This document shows positions 23,655-33,752 of a stretch of 64,000 nucleotides of DNA, in pieces. The position numbers and the translations under genes are program-made. Origin of the DNA: Bacteroidota bacterium (GTDB lineage Bacteria > Bacteroidota > Bacteroidia > Chitinophagales > Saprospiraceae); contig JASBVF010000025.1 in the NCBI GenBank assembly GCA_030147525.1, forward strand, positions 62,001 through 126,000. The letters are read 5' to 3'. The notes beneath the pieces were generated by a model. That model was not told the DNA's origin. It saw only the letters and a list, made by a program, of their open reading frames with translations, and ran no database searches. The stretch's first letter is position 1. Each line of letters starts with the position of its first letter.

Positions 23655-26600
23655 TCACCTCAGCACGAGTATTCTCGATTGAAATACCACCCTTCCTTCT
23701 AGGAATATCATCGCCAGATAGGTGCCCGGCGCCTGATTTGAAAGGTCAACCGCTACCCTGCCCGATTGCAGTTTCTCCGTTTTTGCTGACCAAACGGCCT
23801 GCCCCAGCGGGTTGTATATATTAATGGTGAAATCCAGCGGCGTCTCCGCCCGGAATCCCAGGTTCGTCATGCCGCTCGTAGGGTTCGGGAAAATCGCCAT
23901 CTCGAGGAATATTTCATCTTCATCCACTGCCACCAGCATGCCCACTTCCACCCAGATGGATGTTTCACAAAACTGCCCGTCGAACACGGTCAGTTCGTAA
24001 ACGCCGGGGGCAAGGTTCGGGAAGGTGTCGCCGGTCAGCCCGTTACCGAGCTGGTACGTGTAAGGCCCATTTCCGCCAGTGGCTGCCGGCACGATGACGC
24101 CGTTGCTCTGTCCGTTTGTTGCCGGCGTGACGTTTGCCGTCAGCTGAAGTTCACCCGGTTGCGTCAGCACAAACAGGGTATCGAAAGCACAGCCGTTGGC
24201 ATCAAAAACTTTGAGCTGGTAATTTCCTGCTGTAACATTTGCCAGATCCTGAGCAGTGGTTTGCTGGTTCCAGTTGTACATGAACGGTGGAGTGCCGCCG
24301 TCCATTTCGATGGAGATGAAGCCGTCATTTTCACCAAAACAACTCACGTTACCGGTTTCAAAGCTGGCCAGCAGCAAAGGTTCGTCGGGCGCTGTCACTT
24401 CAAAAACAGGAGAAATGTACTTGCAGCTGTTCGAATCCGTAATGGTTACGATGTATTCGCCGGGGCCAAGGCCGCCGATGTCTTCAGTTGTTTTACCATT
24501 GTTCCAGGAAAAACTGTAGGGCGGAATGCCGCCGGCAGGCGAAATATTAACCTTCCCATTCATCAATCCAAAACAGGTAACATCCGTCACGACAGGCGGC
24601 GGCGAAGCAATGGACAGCACTTCGTCCGGCTCGGTCAGTTCAATGACGAGCGTTCCGGTGCAGCCCAAATGATCCGTCACAACCACTGTGTAAGACTCTG
24701 CCGTCAGGCCGTTGACATCTTCTGTAAACGCAATGGTGTCGCCGGCAGAGTTCAGCCAGAAATATTGGTAACCCGGTATGCCTCCGGTAACGTTGATATT
24801 GATAGCGCCATCCGTTCCGGATTTACATTTCACGTTTTGCAATTGTCCGCTTGGCGCCGAGACGGTGATAAATCCTTCATCCACCACCTCCATCCAGGCT
24901 GAAACCGAGGTGCAGCCGCCGGCATCCGTCACGGTGACGTTGTACAGGTCTGACCCCAGGTTTTGAATGAAAACTGTGTCCTGATTCGTACTTCCGATGA
25001 CGCCATTGCTCCAGATAAACTGAAACGGCCCTGTCCCGCCGTCGATGACGGCAGTGACAACTCCATCCGTAGTGCCTGCGCAAATCTGCACGGCTTCCGT
25101 CGTCACAGCCTGTACTTCAACAGGTACAAACTCCTCCGGCACTTTTACCGACATCAATTCTTCCGTACAGCCGGCTGCATCCGTAATGGTCACGTGGTAG
25201 TCGCCGACCGGCACGCCGATGAGACAGGAGGAGGTATCGCCGTTGTTCCAGGAAAACTGGTAAGGCCCGACGCCGCCCAGCACATCCACGCAGACCGTGT
25301 CCACCTGAATAGCCTGACAACCCGGCGGCAGCACGAAGCTGGCCGAAGGCTGAATGGGTTGCGGTGAAATAACCTGAATGGACGGACTGATTTTCACGCA
25401 ACCGTTGGCATCGGTGACGGTGAGAATATAGTTTCCTTTGGTTAAACCGCTCAGGTCTTCGCTTTGCTGGTTGTTTGACCAGTTGAAATGATAAGGTTCA
25501 ATGCCGCCGGACACCGTGACTTCGATGCCGCCTTCATCGCCGCCATGGCAGGCAATACTTTCGACATTGTCCACATGGATATCCAACAGCTCAGGTTCGT
25601 CGAGCGAGATGAGGTCGAGGAAAAATTGACAGCCAATATTATCAGTGACGGTGGCAGTGTAGTTGCCTGCTGAAAGCCCTGAGTACACCGGACCGGTATG
25701 TCCGCCGCTCCATTCGATCAGGTACGGCGCCACACCTCCCGAAACCGATGCCACCAATTGTCCCGTGGAAGAGCCGTGACATGCCGGAGGAAATGCACTG
25801 TAATTGACGCTGACGGGCTGTTTTTCCTGCAGAGAAACCTGCGTATCATAACGACAGCCGACGGCGTCTACCACAGTAACCGAGTAGGTGGTCGCCGGGA
25901 GGTTGGTTATTGAAACACCGGATTCATCCGTACTCCAGAAAAACTGATAGGGCGCCGTGCCGCCGGTCACGCCGGTTATTTCAATAAAACCGTCATCAAT
26001 TCCCACGCAGAACGGATCGCTTTTGTTAAATGTCAGTTGAAAAGACTCCTGACCGGTCACTTCCAGCGAATCGGAAACGCCTGTGCATCCCAGTTGATCT
26101 GTCACGGTCACCACGTAAGATCCGGGGCCGATACCGATCAGGTCTTGCGAGGTTTGTGCGCTGTTCCATAGGTAGGTGTATCCGCTGTTTCCACCCGCAG
26201 GCGTGATGAGAATGCGGCCATTGTCGATCCCGTTGCAGTCAGGATGTTTGATTTCATCCACTGCAACAGTTACCGGGGCTGGTTCGGGCAGGTTAATGGT
26301 TTGAGAAAAAGTACAACCCTTGATGTCAGTCACGCTGACCGTGTAGTTGCCCGTGGTCAGGTTTGTCAGGGTATTTCCTGCGCCGCCATTGCTCCATGCA
26401 AAAGAAAACGGCTCTGATCCACCTGCAACGGACACACTCATTTCACCATCGTTAAAACCATGGCAATCTGGCTGTTTGAGTGTGATATCAAACAGTGACA
26501 TGGCCGCCGGCTGGTTGACCACCAACGGTGAAAGAATCACCTGACACCCTCTCGCATCCGTTACGGTAACGGAATAGGTGCCGGGCGCCAGGTTGCTGAC

Positions 26601-29600
26601 ATTTTGCGTGACTTTTCCGTTGCTCCAATTAAACTGGTACGGTGCTGTACCGCCGAGCACGGTGAGCGATATGTTCCCGTCATTTTTTCCAAAACAACTC
26701 ACTTCACGTGTGTTGGGTTTGGCAAACAATGCTTCCGGTTCCGTGACCGGAATCGTGAGGATATTTTCACAAGCGCCATCCGTTACGGTAACAGTGTAAG
26801 TACCTGCCGAAAGGCCGCAGACCTGCTCTCCCGTGGCTCCATTGCTCCAGGATATGTATGGGTTGTTGCCAATCACATTGATTTCAATGCATCCGTTGTT
26901 GCCACCTGCGCAGCTGACCGGTTGAACATTTTCAACAGACACCACGGCGGAAGGGCCGTTAACCACGACGAGCGGTATGGTGAACGAACAACCCTCGGCT
27001 GATGAGTCTGTGATGGTAAAACTGTAAGCTCCCTGCGTCAGGTTGTTGAGCGTAAGCCCGCCTGCCTGGTTGGAAGCGGAGCCGCCGTTCCAGAGATAAT
27101 TGAAAGGTGGCACACCACTTTGCGGGCTGAGGATGATGGTACCATTGCTTCCGTTGCACATGGAAACCGGCTCCACGTTAACCTGCACCGAACCGATGCT
27201 GGTCACCGTTTCCACTGACACGGTATCATTGCTGCTGCAATTATTTGCTCCTGTCATTTTTACGGCGTAGATGCTCACGGCGCCAACGGCTGTGGCGGAT
27301 GAGATGTCGATCTGCGGAGTTGTTTTACCGTTGTTCCATTCGATGGCAAGGGGAGAAATGCCATTCCCGATGTCCGTGGCGGTGAGTTGGCCGGAAGTGC
27401 CCCGGCACAGGGTCGTGTCTCCAAGAATCTGAGCGACCGGACTTGGTTTAACAATTAGCTCAACGCTCGTCATTGCTGTGCAACCGCCGGTGGCAGTGGA
27501 CTGGATGAAATAGGTCGTAGTTTGCCCCGGCGATACCGCTGATGCTGTTTCATTGGCAGCCGCAGGCGGCGAAGCAGTGTGAAAAGTCAGAGCTCCGTTT
27601 GCACCGTTGGCATCCACGATATTGACGGCAGTCAGATCGAATGTTTCGCCCCGGCAAATTTCAGGCAGATCCGTTGTGCTGATGGCCGGTTGGGGTAAAA
27701 TAATAATGGCAGCCGGCTGGCGCTGCGGCGAAAGGCAGCCGGTTGCGCTGATTTCTTCGGCAAAAAATGTCAGCGTGACGGGATTCGGCGAATTATTCAG
27801 CGGAAAGTTAGCGGGGGAATAGCTGTTTCCTTCGTGGAGCAAATTGCCGCCAAAAGGCTCGTCATACCAGAAAATCTGCCCGCCGAATCCGGGCATTGCC
27901 GTCACAAAGCCAATATCACCACTGCAAACCGTATCGCCGGCAGCAACCGGCGTCGGGATGACAAATTCGTCATCATCGCCGCTGCAATTTTCATCGATGC
28001 CATCGCAGGGCGTTTCCGCTACGCCGGGGTTTTTGAAAAAATCATCATCATCACAGTCGTCAGCGTTGCTGACGAAACCGGCAAAATTGACATCGGCACA
28101 TGTGGCGATGAAAGCATCCGGGCGTCCGTAGCCGTCGCCATCCTGGTCAAGATATTTCACGAAAGGCGGAAAACCGAGATCGATGGAGCCGTAAAAATTG
28201 ATATTGTCCAACGCCAGATCGCCGCGAAAGCCGTTGCCGCCCCTTCCAATAAACCGGAATTGTACGACTTGACCATCGTAAGCATCCAGGTCGACAAATT
28301 GCAGGTACCACTGATCGCCCAGGTTGCCATTGGCTTGCCAGAGCGTTTGCCAGGAAAAACCTCCGTCGGTGGTCGCCTGCAATGAAACCCCGCTGACATT
28401 GGCGCCGTGCAAATTGTAATGGAACGACATGTCGCAATTGCCGGGACTGGCATGCACTTCGATGCAGTTTGACATCAAAACCGCTTCGTTTCCACTGCGG
28501 CATTGCGAACCGGATGTTTCGATGTAAATATATTTTCCGCCGCCGGTCACATCATCGCCGGGGCCGGTGGAGGTGGTAGGTGTTGGGCCAGAATATACCG
28601 TCCAGTCAAAATGATCGTTGGGTGCATTTCTCCACGTACCGTTGATTTCGCAAGCCACCCCGCAGAACGGGTCGCAAAGAGTCTGACTGTCAAAATTTTC
28701 AGCAATTGTCACAGGTGCGGGCGAACAAAGTGTCATAAAACTGACTGGACAGGAATTGTTGGAGAAGTCGCTGCCGCATTGTTTCCGGACATAAACTTCA
28801 TAGTTCTGCAATGGTGTAAGTCCCGTCAACACAAAAGGTGGGCTGTTGAAAATAGCGACCGATCCGTTCCCGCTGGCACCGGTGCCCGGCGAAAATGATC
28901 CTGCAATGCCATACTCTACGACAAACCCGCTTGGGTTACCTCCTGCTTGCCAGTTGAGTTGCACGCTTGTCGAATCGACCGTAACAATGGACACATTGGC
29001 GGGAGGAAGACAGGTCGTTGCTTCAAAAACCAACTCTACGAATTCGAGTGTTCCGTAGTGTTCCTTTCCGTCGTCGCAAATTTGAAGCGTCCAGTTCCCC
29101 ACCGGGTTTGAGCCGTCGTTGAAGTTATTCAGCGACTCTTCCGGCAGATACTCCCCAATAAATGGAGCCACACCATTGACGATGGAGGCAGCGTTGCAGG
29201 CTGCGGGAAGTGAATGTGAAATAAATGTAGTGAATTGCCCGCACCCTCCGCCCGTGTAGCTGCCATAATTATCATTCCCGCTGCCGTTGTCTGTCGTCAG
29301 CTCAACGGTAACGCCACTCGGTGATCGCAGGTGCATGTCAAGGTCCGCTACCCACTCGTGACTGACGATGAGCCGAACTTCCTTCAGGTAAACATTCGTG
29401 CCAAGCGAGGTACCAGGCGCATCGCTCACATTAATAGTAAACTGGTGATTGGAATTACAGCTGAAATCAGGGATGGGGAGACCCATTCCACAGGCCGAAG
29501 GATTAGTCAGCACCGGAGGTGGTTCCACGGCGATTGCTGCCGGAAGTTGAGACAGCAAAAACAAAAAAGAGAAAAAAGTTAGTCTGTAAAAATACGACAT
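23655..29600 (-). CDS. Giant T9SS adhesin with P-domain and 14 SprB-type repeats
   Basis: 1,981 residues from the ATG at 29600 (MSYFYRLTFFSFLFLLSQLP is a signal peptide); an upstream TTG adds eight residues. Domain order: a proprotein-convertase-type P-domain at about 45-195 (SHEWVADLDMHLRSPSG, GNWTLQICDDG), a fibronectin-III-like domain, a cysteine-containing region, a MopE-like metal-binding motif (DQDGDGYGRPD then CDGIDENCSGDDD), Ig-like domains, then 14 tandem SprB repeats of about 75 residues, each with a C-x-G...PY-x-F-x-WSNG...Y-x-VTVTD core, and a C-terminal T9SS sorting domain (AIFPNPTSGMTNLGF). In gliding Bacteroidota, SprB is a mobile cell-surface adhesin. This protein should be cell-surface exposed and is probably adhesive. 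Confidence 0.93.
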   Translation of the reverse strand: MSYFYRLTFFSFLFLLSQLPAAIAVEPPPVLTNPSACGMGLPIPDFSCNSNHQFTINVSDAPGTSLGTNVYLKEVRLIVSHEWVADLDMHLRSPSGVTVELTTDNGSGNDNYGSYTGGGCGQFTTFISHSLPAACNAASIVNGVAPFIGEYLPEESLNNFNDGSNPVGNWTLQICDDGKEHYGTLEFVELVFEATTCLPPANVSIVTVDSTSVQLNWQAGGNPSGFVVEYGIAGSFSPGTGASGNGSVAIFNSPPFVLTGLTPLQNYEVYVRKQCGSDFSNNSCPVSFMTLCSPAPVTIAENFDSQTLCDPFCGVACEINGTWRNAPNDHFDWTVYSGPTPTTSTGPGDDVTGGGKYIYIETSGSQCRSGNEAVLMSNCIEVHASPGNCDMSFHYNLHGANVSGVSLQATTDGGFSWQTLWQANGNLGDQWYLQFVDLDAYDGQVVQFRFIGRGGNGFRGDLALDNINFYGSIDLGFPPFVKYLDQDGDGYGRPDAFIATCADVNFAGFVSNADDCDDDDFFKNPGVAETPCDGIDENCSGDDDEFVIPTPVAAGDTVCSGDIGFVTAMPGFGGQIFWYDEPFGGNLLHEGNSYSPANFPLNNSPNPVTLTFFAEEISATGCLSPQRQPAAIIILPQPAISTTDLPEICRGETFDLTAVNIVDANGANGALTFHTASPPAAANETASAVSPGQTTTYFIQSTATGGCTAMTSVELIVKPSPVAQILGDTTLCRGTSGQLTATDIGNGISPLAIEWNNGKTTPQIDISSATAVGAVSIYAVKMTGANNCSSNDTVSVETVTSIGSVQVNVEPVSMCNGSNGTIILSPQSGVPPFNYLWNGGSASNQAGGLTLNNLTQGAYSFTITDSSAEGCSFTIPLVVVNGPSAVVSVENVQPVSCAGGNNGCIEINVIGNNPYISWSNGATGEQVCGLSAGTYTVTVTDGACENILTIPVTEPEALFAKPNTREVSCFGKNDGNISLTVLGGTAPYQFNWSNGKVTQNVSNLAPGTYSVTVTDARGCQVILSPLVVNQPAAMSLFDITLKQPDCHGFNDGEMSVSVAGGSEPFSFAWSNGGAGNTLTNLTTGNYTVSVTDIKGCTFSQTINLPEPAPVTVAVDEIKHPDCNGIDNGRILITPAGGNSGYTYLWNSAQTSQDLIGIGPGSYVVTVTDQLGCTGVSDSLEVTGQESFQLTFNKSDPFCVGIDDGFIEITGVTGGTAPYQFFWSTDESGVSITNLPATTYSVTVVDAVGCRYDTQVSLQEKQPVSVNYSAFPPACHGSSTGQLVASVSGGVAPYLIEWSGGHTGPVYSGLSAGNYTATVTDNIGCQFFLDLISLDEPELLDIHVDNVESIACHGGDEGGIEVTVSGGIEPYHFNWSNNQQSEDLSGLTKGNYILTVTDANGCVKISPSIQVISPQPIQPSASFVLPPGCQAIQVDTVCVDVLGGVGPYQFSWNNGDTSSCLIGVPVGDYHVTITDAAGCTEELMSVKVPEEFVPVEVQAVTTEAVQICAGTTDGVVTAVIDGGTGPFQFIWSNGVIGSTNQDTVFIQNLGSDLYNVTVTDAGGCTSVSAWMEVVDEGFITVSAPSGQLQNVKCKSGTDGAININVTGGIPGYQYFWLNSAGDTIAFTEDVNGLTAESYTVVVTDHLGCTGTLVIELTEPDEVLSIASPPPVVTDVTCFGLMNGKVNISPAGGIPPYSFSWNNGKTTEDIGGLGPGEYIVTITDSNSCKYISPVFEVTAPDEPLLLASFETGNVSCFGENDGFISIEMDGGTPPFMYNWNQQTTAQDLANVTAGNYQLKVFDANGCAFDTLFVLTQPGELQLTANVTPATNGQSNGVIVPAATGGNGPYTYQLGNGLTGDTFPNLAPGVYELTVFDGQFCETSIWVEVGMLVAVDEDEIFLEMAIFPNPTSGMTNLGFRAETPLDFTINIYNPLGQAVWSAKTEKLQSGRVAVDLSNQAPGTYLAMIFLEGRVVFQSRILVLR

Positions 29601-30179
29601 ATTGGTTAGTTCCTGAATGTGCAAAAGTTTGATTGTTCAAAGCCCGGTGTGGAGCGAAGTCAGGGATTTTGGAAAAAATAGTGCAATTCCCGGTGGAAAG
29701 GAAAACAAGGTATGACAACCATTCGTCGAAAGGATTGCCTGATTCCTTGCCAGGGACGCATCAATGTTCAGGTGGGATTACTAAATCAATTCAGGGCAAA
29801 TTTAATTAAATTTCCACCGGGAGGCCGATACCCTTTTCAGGGTATTTAAACAGTTGTTGAAACAATTTGCACAAACAATTGATTAATAATGCATTAGCCT
29901 TATAACTTTCCGCACGCACCGAATAGATATTCAATTAATTAATTCATGAAAAAAGCCCCTGCTGCACTGGGAAGCATTGGTACGCTCAGGATTGACCTGA
30001 AAAATGAGGCAAAACAGGTGTCCGGCAATCTTTTGAGGTGTTTTTAGCTAAAGATTTGGATCAAATCAAAAACTGGCAAAAGATTTGAAAACTTTCACTG
30101 TACAAAAATTAGAAAATCACCACCCGGAGTCGTTATTTTGCATTCTGAAATTCCCATGTCCTAAAAAAATTTTACGTCC
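29601..30179. other. Divergent intergenic region, about 580 bp
   Basis: No gene is supported. It holds the promoters of the SprB-type adhesin (left) and the haloperoxidase-like gene (right), but no consensus -7 box stands out. A 16-bp palindrome AAATTTAATTAAATTT lies at 29798-29813; at this AT content it may be chance. Confidence 0.4.
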
Positions 30180-31556
30180 ATGAACAATTCTACACGATTT
30201 GCAAAGCAGTTTCTTCTAATATTTGCTGCCGTCATTGTGCTTTTCTCTTCCTGTAAGGACGATGACAATTTACCTCCCGCTGATGATACGCTGGCATCAA
30301 ACGCGTCAGCCGATGTGCCTCTTGCCTGGATGGAGCTTTACCTTGAACTAGACCGCTATGCTCAGGGATTCCGCCCCGGCCCATCTCCCAGAGCTTTAGC
30401 CTACATTAACCTTGCAGCTTACGAATCAGCCATGTCAGGCATGCCTGACTACAAATCCCTGCAATCACTTTACCAGGGTCTTCAGATGCCCGATGCAGAC
30501 AAGTCAAAAAATTACCACTGGCCGACGGTCGTGAATGCCGTTTATGCCACGATGATGAAGCGAATGGTTCCTGGCAACATTCTCGATGCCAGCCAGCAAT
30601 CGGATTTGCAGTTCAAAGTGTTGTCGTTGGAGCAGGAATTTTATGATGAGTTTCAACCAAGAATAGGCAGCCAGGTACTTGAAAGATCAAAAAAATACGG
30701 TGAAGACATGGCCAACTCGGTTTGGGAATGGTCTAAAACCGACATAGCGGGTCACGAAGCTTTTTACAACCCTAGACCAACCAACTACACCCCTCCCACC
30801 GGCCCGGGCCTTTGGCAACCTACTCCACCGGATTACTCCGGTGCGTTGTTCCCATTTTGGGGAAGTGCACGCACTTTCGCCATTCAACAGTCCGACAAGC
30901 TTGCCAGGCCACCGATTGTCTTCAGCGAAGATCCAACTTCGCCTTTTTACGCCCAGGCTTTGGAAGTGAAAAATACAGTGGATAATCTCGATTTTACGAA
31001 TCAATGGATTGCTGAGTTTTGGAGCGACGACTTCGTTGGGGTTATGCTTAGCCCGCCAGCAAGATGGATTTCAATTGCCAACCAGGTCATTAAAAATGAA
31101 AATGCTGACCTGGAAACGGCCCTTTACACCCTTGCAAAAGTATCAATTGCGCTGAACGACGCCGGCGTCGCTGCATGGTTTTCAAAATATACCTACAACG
31201 TTGAGCGCCCGGTCACTTACATCCGTCGGGTAATGGATCCTAATTGGTTGCCTCACTGGGATACCAACCCATCCTTCCCGGCCTACCCTTCCGGTCACTC
31301 CACTTTTGGCGCAGCCGCCGCAGAGGTGCTTTCTCACATTTACGGTTACAATTACTCCATGACCGACCGCACGCACGTAAAACGGAACGACTTTTACGGA
31401 ATGGCCCGCTCTTACGATACGTTTTATGAAATGGCCGAAGAAAACGCTTACTCCCGCATTCCGCTTGGCGTTCATTTCAGGATGGATTCAGAAGAGGGTG
31501 TTCGGCTCGGGTACCAGGTAGGAAGAAAAGTAAATGGGATGCCATTCAAAAAATAG
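30180..31556 (+). CDS. Vanadium-dependent haloperoxidase / PAP2-family lipoprotein
   Basis: 458 residues. The N-terminus LLIFAAVIVLFSSC ends in a lipobox cysteine. The PAP2/haloperoxidase core is at the C-terminal half: KYTYNVERPVTYIRR, then the phosphate/vanadate-binding PSGHSTFGAAAAEVL, and finally SRIPLGVHFRMDSEEG, supplying the K/R-P, S-G-H and R...H signatures in the usual order. Family members either oxidise halides with peroxide or remove phosphate; sequence alone does not decide. The protein should be anchored in the cell envelope. A strong rho-independent terminator follows 37 bp after the stop, so it is a single-gene unit. Confidence 0.9.
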   Translation: MNNSTRFAKQFLLIFAAVIVLFSSCKDDDNLPPADDTLASNASADVPLAWMELYLELDRYAQGFRPGPSPRALAYINLAAYESAMSGMPDYKSLQSLYQGLQMPDADKSKNYHWPTVVNAVYATMMKRMVPGNILDASQQSDLQFKVLSLEQEFYDEFQPRIGSQVLERSKKYGEDMANSVWEWSKTDIAGHEAFYNPRPTNYTPPTGPGLWQPTPPDYSGALFPFWGSARTFAIQQSDKLARPPIVFSEDPTSPFYAQALEVKNTVDNLDFTNQWIAEFWSDDFVGVMLSPPARWISIANQVIKNENADLETALYTLAKVSIALNDAGVAAWFSKYTYNVERPVTYIRRVMDPNWLPHWDTNPSFPAYPSGHSTFGAAAAEVLSHIYGYNYSMTDRTHVKRNDFYGMARSYDTFYEMAEENAYSRIPLGVHFRMDSEEGVRLGYQVGRKVNGMPFKK

Positions 31557-31593
31557 CAATTTCGGTTTTGTTTTACCATCGAAATCTTGAACT

Positions 31594-31630
31594 AAAAAAG
31601 GCCCGCTCAGTTGCTGAGCGGGCCTTTTTT
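31594..31630 (+). terminator. Rho-independent terminator after the haloperoxidase-like gene
   Basis: GGCCCGCTCAGTTGCTGAGCGGGCC forms a perfect GC-rich stem with a tight loop, preceded by A6 and followed by T6, so it could act on both strands. Confidence 0.93.
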
Positions 31631-31903
31631 AGTTTGGGCTGACAGCTGAGGGCTTTCAACCCGTGTGCTGTTTTTTATAAGAAATATAAAACTCACCGGA
31701 ATTTAAACTACTGATTTTCAAATACTTGAAATAACCTTCCTATCATCTGCTTTTTGGAAAAAAGATTGAACATATCACCATCTGAGCCATTTTATAGATG
31801 AAAAATAAATAAATACAAAACATCAGAGGCGAACATCTATCGCCTTCACACAATCCGTTTTTCAGGATTGATCTTAAAATTTTAACCAAAACCTAAATCA
31901 GCA
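31631..31903. other. AT-rich intergenic region
   Basis: Nothing recognisable between the terminator and the next ATG apart from low-complexity AT-rich sequence. A promoter for the 88-aa gene is presumed here, but no clear TAnnTTTG box is seen. Confidence 0.3.
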
Positions 31904-32170
31904 ATGAACAGAAGTGAATTCAAATCAAAAGCAAAATCAACTATTGACGACCTTTTTCAACAAGTAGACAAGTTGGAGCAGAAGGTTGATCAAACTTCCG
32001 GTGAATTAAAAGTGCAAACCCGTGAAAAGCTTAGCGAACTCAAAAACAAAAAAGCAGAACTTCAGCGGGAATACAAAAGGCTGGAATCATCCACTGAGGA
32101 AAACTGGGACAAAGTAAAAGAGGCTTTTTCCAACAGCGTCAAAGCTTTCAAAGGTACCATGGAAAAATAA
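31904..32170 (+). CDS. Small soluble coiled-coil protein
   Basis: 88 residues, almost entirely helical and highly charged, with repeating hydrophobic heptad positions (DLFQQVDKLEQKVDQ). No signal peptide or membrane segment. It resembles short stress-associated coiled-coil proteins (sll1863-like), and a longer protein of similar style is encoded at 58639. The coding call rests on the strong ATG, charge pattern and lack of alternative frames; the function is unknown. Confidence 0.7.
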   Translation: MNRSEFKSKAKSTIDDLFQQVDKLEQKVDQTSGELKVQTREKLSELKNKKAELQREYKRLESSTEENWDKVKEAFSNSVKAFKGTMEK

Positions 32171-32250
32171 AGATCATTCATCAGCGGCTAACCGCCTCGT
32201 TTTTCAACGATTATTTTCAAACCAAATTTCTAACCATCAAAAATATCAAT

Positions 32251-32871
32251 ATGTTACTGAGAATCAATTATTTAAAATTTTCGCTTTTATCTTTTCTAAC
32301 CCTTGCTTTGCTCTGTCTTTCCATTGCAGCATACGGCCAAAAAACCACAAAAGCGGAACCCCATATCAAAATGACCAAAAACGGAACATCCTATCAGCTC
32401 ATTGGGTGGGAAAGTAATGTAGTTTACAACCCTCACACTTTTACCTGGTTTGCCTGGGAAGAGCCCATCGTAAAAAAATCGAATGTTAAAATGACATCGA
32501 TGGTACCGGTCTCTGAATTTGACAGACCGCCCGTTTTCGACGGGTATTGCCTGACCAAAAAAGATAAACTTGCATGCTCCAATGAGAAACTGCAAAAATT
32601 TATCTCCGATAGATACCTTGATTATCCTGATGCTGCCAAAGACCTTGGGCAAGAAGGACTCGAATACGTAACTTTTACGATCAACGAAGAGGGTAAATTT
32701 GAAGGCAACTTGAAAGTTGTTTCCAAAAACAAACCTTGCAATGGATGTGCCGATGCCGCAGCTGAAATTGTGGCAGGTATGGAAGACAAGTGGTTCCCGG
32801 CCATTAAAGACGGGAAAACAGTCAAAACACAACTAACCATCCCCGTAAGGTTCCGTTTGTTTGACCAATAA
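32251..32871 (+). CDS. Exported protein with TonB C-terminal-like domain
   Basis: 206 residues. A signal peptide (SFLTLALLCLSIAAYGQ) precedes a beta-rich middle region; residues about 115-205 resemble the TonB_C fold (LQKFISDRYLDYP, GLEYVTFTINEEGKFEG, DKWFPAIKDGKTVKTQL, IPVRFRLF). Proteins of this kind are common in Bacteroidota as stand-alone secreted TonB_C domains and usually do not energise transport themselves. Transcription ends at the terminator at 32924, 53 bases after the stop. Confidence 0.78.
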   Translation: MLLRINYLKFSLLSFLTLALLCLSIAAYGQKTTKAEPHIKMTKNGTSYQLIGWESNVVYNPHTFTWFAWEEPIVKKSNVKMTSMVPVSEFDRPPVFDGYCLTKKDKLACSNEKLQKFISDRYLDYPDAAKDLGQEGLEYVTFTINEEGKFEGNLKVVSKNKPCNGCADAAAEIVAGMEDKWFPAIKDGKTVKTQLTIPVRFRLFDQ

Positions 32872-32923
32872 AAAACAACTCGACACTATTGATTTAGTGG
32901 CTTTTATAAAAAACCAGCAGCTT

Positions 32924-32964
32924 GAGTCATTCCGGCCTGATCGCCGGAATGACTCTTTTTTTTT
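32924..32964 (+). terminator. Rho-independent terminator
   Basis: GAGTCATTCCGGC (32924-32936) pairs perfectly with GCCGGAATGACTC (32943-32955) around a 6-nt loop and is followed by nine T. It lies between the TonB_C-like gene (plus) and the convergent HAD gene (minus). Confidence 0.93.
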
Positions 32965-32991
32965 GTTTCAAACCCAATTTTTGGCAATGGA

Positions 32992-33654
32992 TCATGCCGT
33001 TGCTAAAATTGATTCAAGGCTGACTTCCGTAAAATCGTTAATAAAACCCACTACGTTCGAAAAACTTTGAAACTCGGCTTTTTCATGGGTAGTGGTGACC
33101 ACGATAGCCGGGCATCCGGCGTTCATGGCTGCCGTTACTCCCGTGGGGCTGTCTTCGAATACAAGACAATGACGGGCAGGAATTCCCAGAGCAGCAGAAA
33201 CGTTTTCAAAAATCTCCGGGTGCGGTTTACCATTTTTTACGTGACCCGCATGCATGACTGTTTTGAAATATTGGCGCAGGTTTAGGTTGTCTAAAACAAA
33301 GTCAATATTCTCAGCCGGGGCAGCTGATCCGACTGCCATTGGGATGTTAGCCGCAGCCATCTCGTCAAGAAACCCTGATAACCCGTCCAGCAACTTCAAT
33401 TCCGGTAAAAATATACTGCGGTATTCAGCTTCTTTCTCTGCTGAAATCTTCCGGCGCTCCTCCGGAGAAAAACGGTCACCAAAAAGCCGGCCGATAATTT
33501 CTTCGTTAACGCCATGGATACGCTGATGGACTTCTTCGATAGACAACTCCAAACCGAGCGATGCCAGCTTTCTTTGCCAGGCCCGATGGTGGATCATCAT
33601 GTTGTCGACCATAGTTCCATCCATATCGAAAATGATTCCTTTGATGTTTTCCAA
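32992..33654 (-). CDS. HAD-superfamily phosphatase/phosphomutase, beta-phosphoglucomutase type
   Basis: About 220 residues if a TTG at 33654 is the start; no ATG precedes the catalytic motif, and an upstream GTG at 33735 would lie inside the tmRNA terminator. Motif I is IIFDMDGTMVDN with both aspartates, motif II lies near VGSAAP, the lysine is in KNGKPHPEIF and motif IV is FEDSPTGVTAA. The cap is helical (residues about 15-75) as in class C1 members such as beta-phosphoglucomutase and phosphoglycolate phosphatase. The substrate is not determined. It lies just downstream of the tmRNA gene on the same strand. Confidence 0.85.
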   Translation of the reverse strand: MENIKGIIFDMDGTMVDNMMIHHRAWQRKLASLGLELSIEEVHQRIHGVNEEIIGRLFGDRFSPEERRKISAEKEAEYRSIFLPELKLLDGLSGFLDEMAAANIPMAVGSAAPAENIDFVLDNLNLRQYFKTVMHAGHVKNGKPHPEIFENVSAALGIPARHCLVFEDSPTGVTAAMNAGCPAIVVTTTHEKAEFQSFSNVVGFINDFTEVSLESILATA

Positions 33655-33710
33655 TGTGAAGATGTTTTTATTTAAAGAAAAAAGGCGCCCAACTGAATGG
33701 ACCGCCCAGT

Positions 33711-33744
33711 AAAAAGTAAAGCCCCCTGCAAACACAGGAGGCTT
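33711..33744 (-). terminator. Terminator downstream of tmRNA
   Basis: On the minus strand AAGCCTCCTG (33744-33735) pairs with CAGGGGGCTT (33728-33719) with one G-U pair, followed by TACTTTTT. It begins 9 bases after the tmRNA 3' end. Confidence 0.75.
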
Positions 33745-33752
33745 AATTTTTG

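Noticed and set aside
29798-29813. 16-bp AT palindrome as an operator
   Set aside because: An isolated AT-only palindrome in an AT-rich spacer is easily produced by chance.
33655-33735. N-terminal extension of the HAD protein from a GTG at 33735
   Set aside because: That start lies in the tmRNA terminator; the protein without it has the normal family length.
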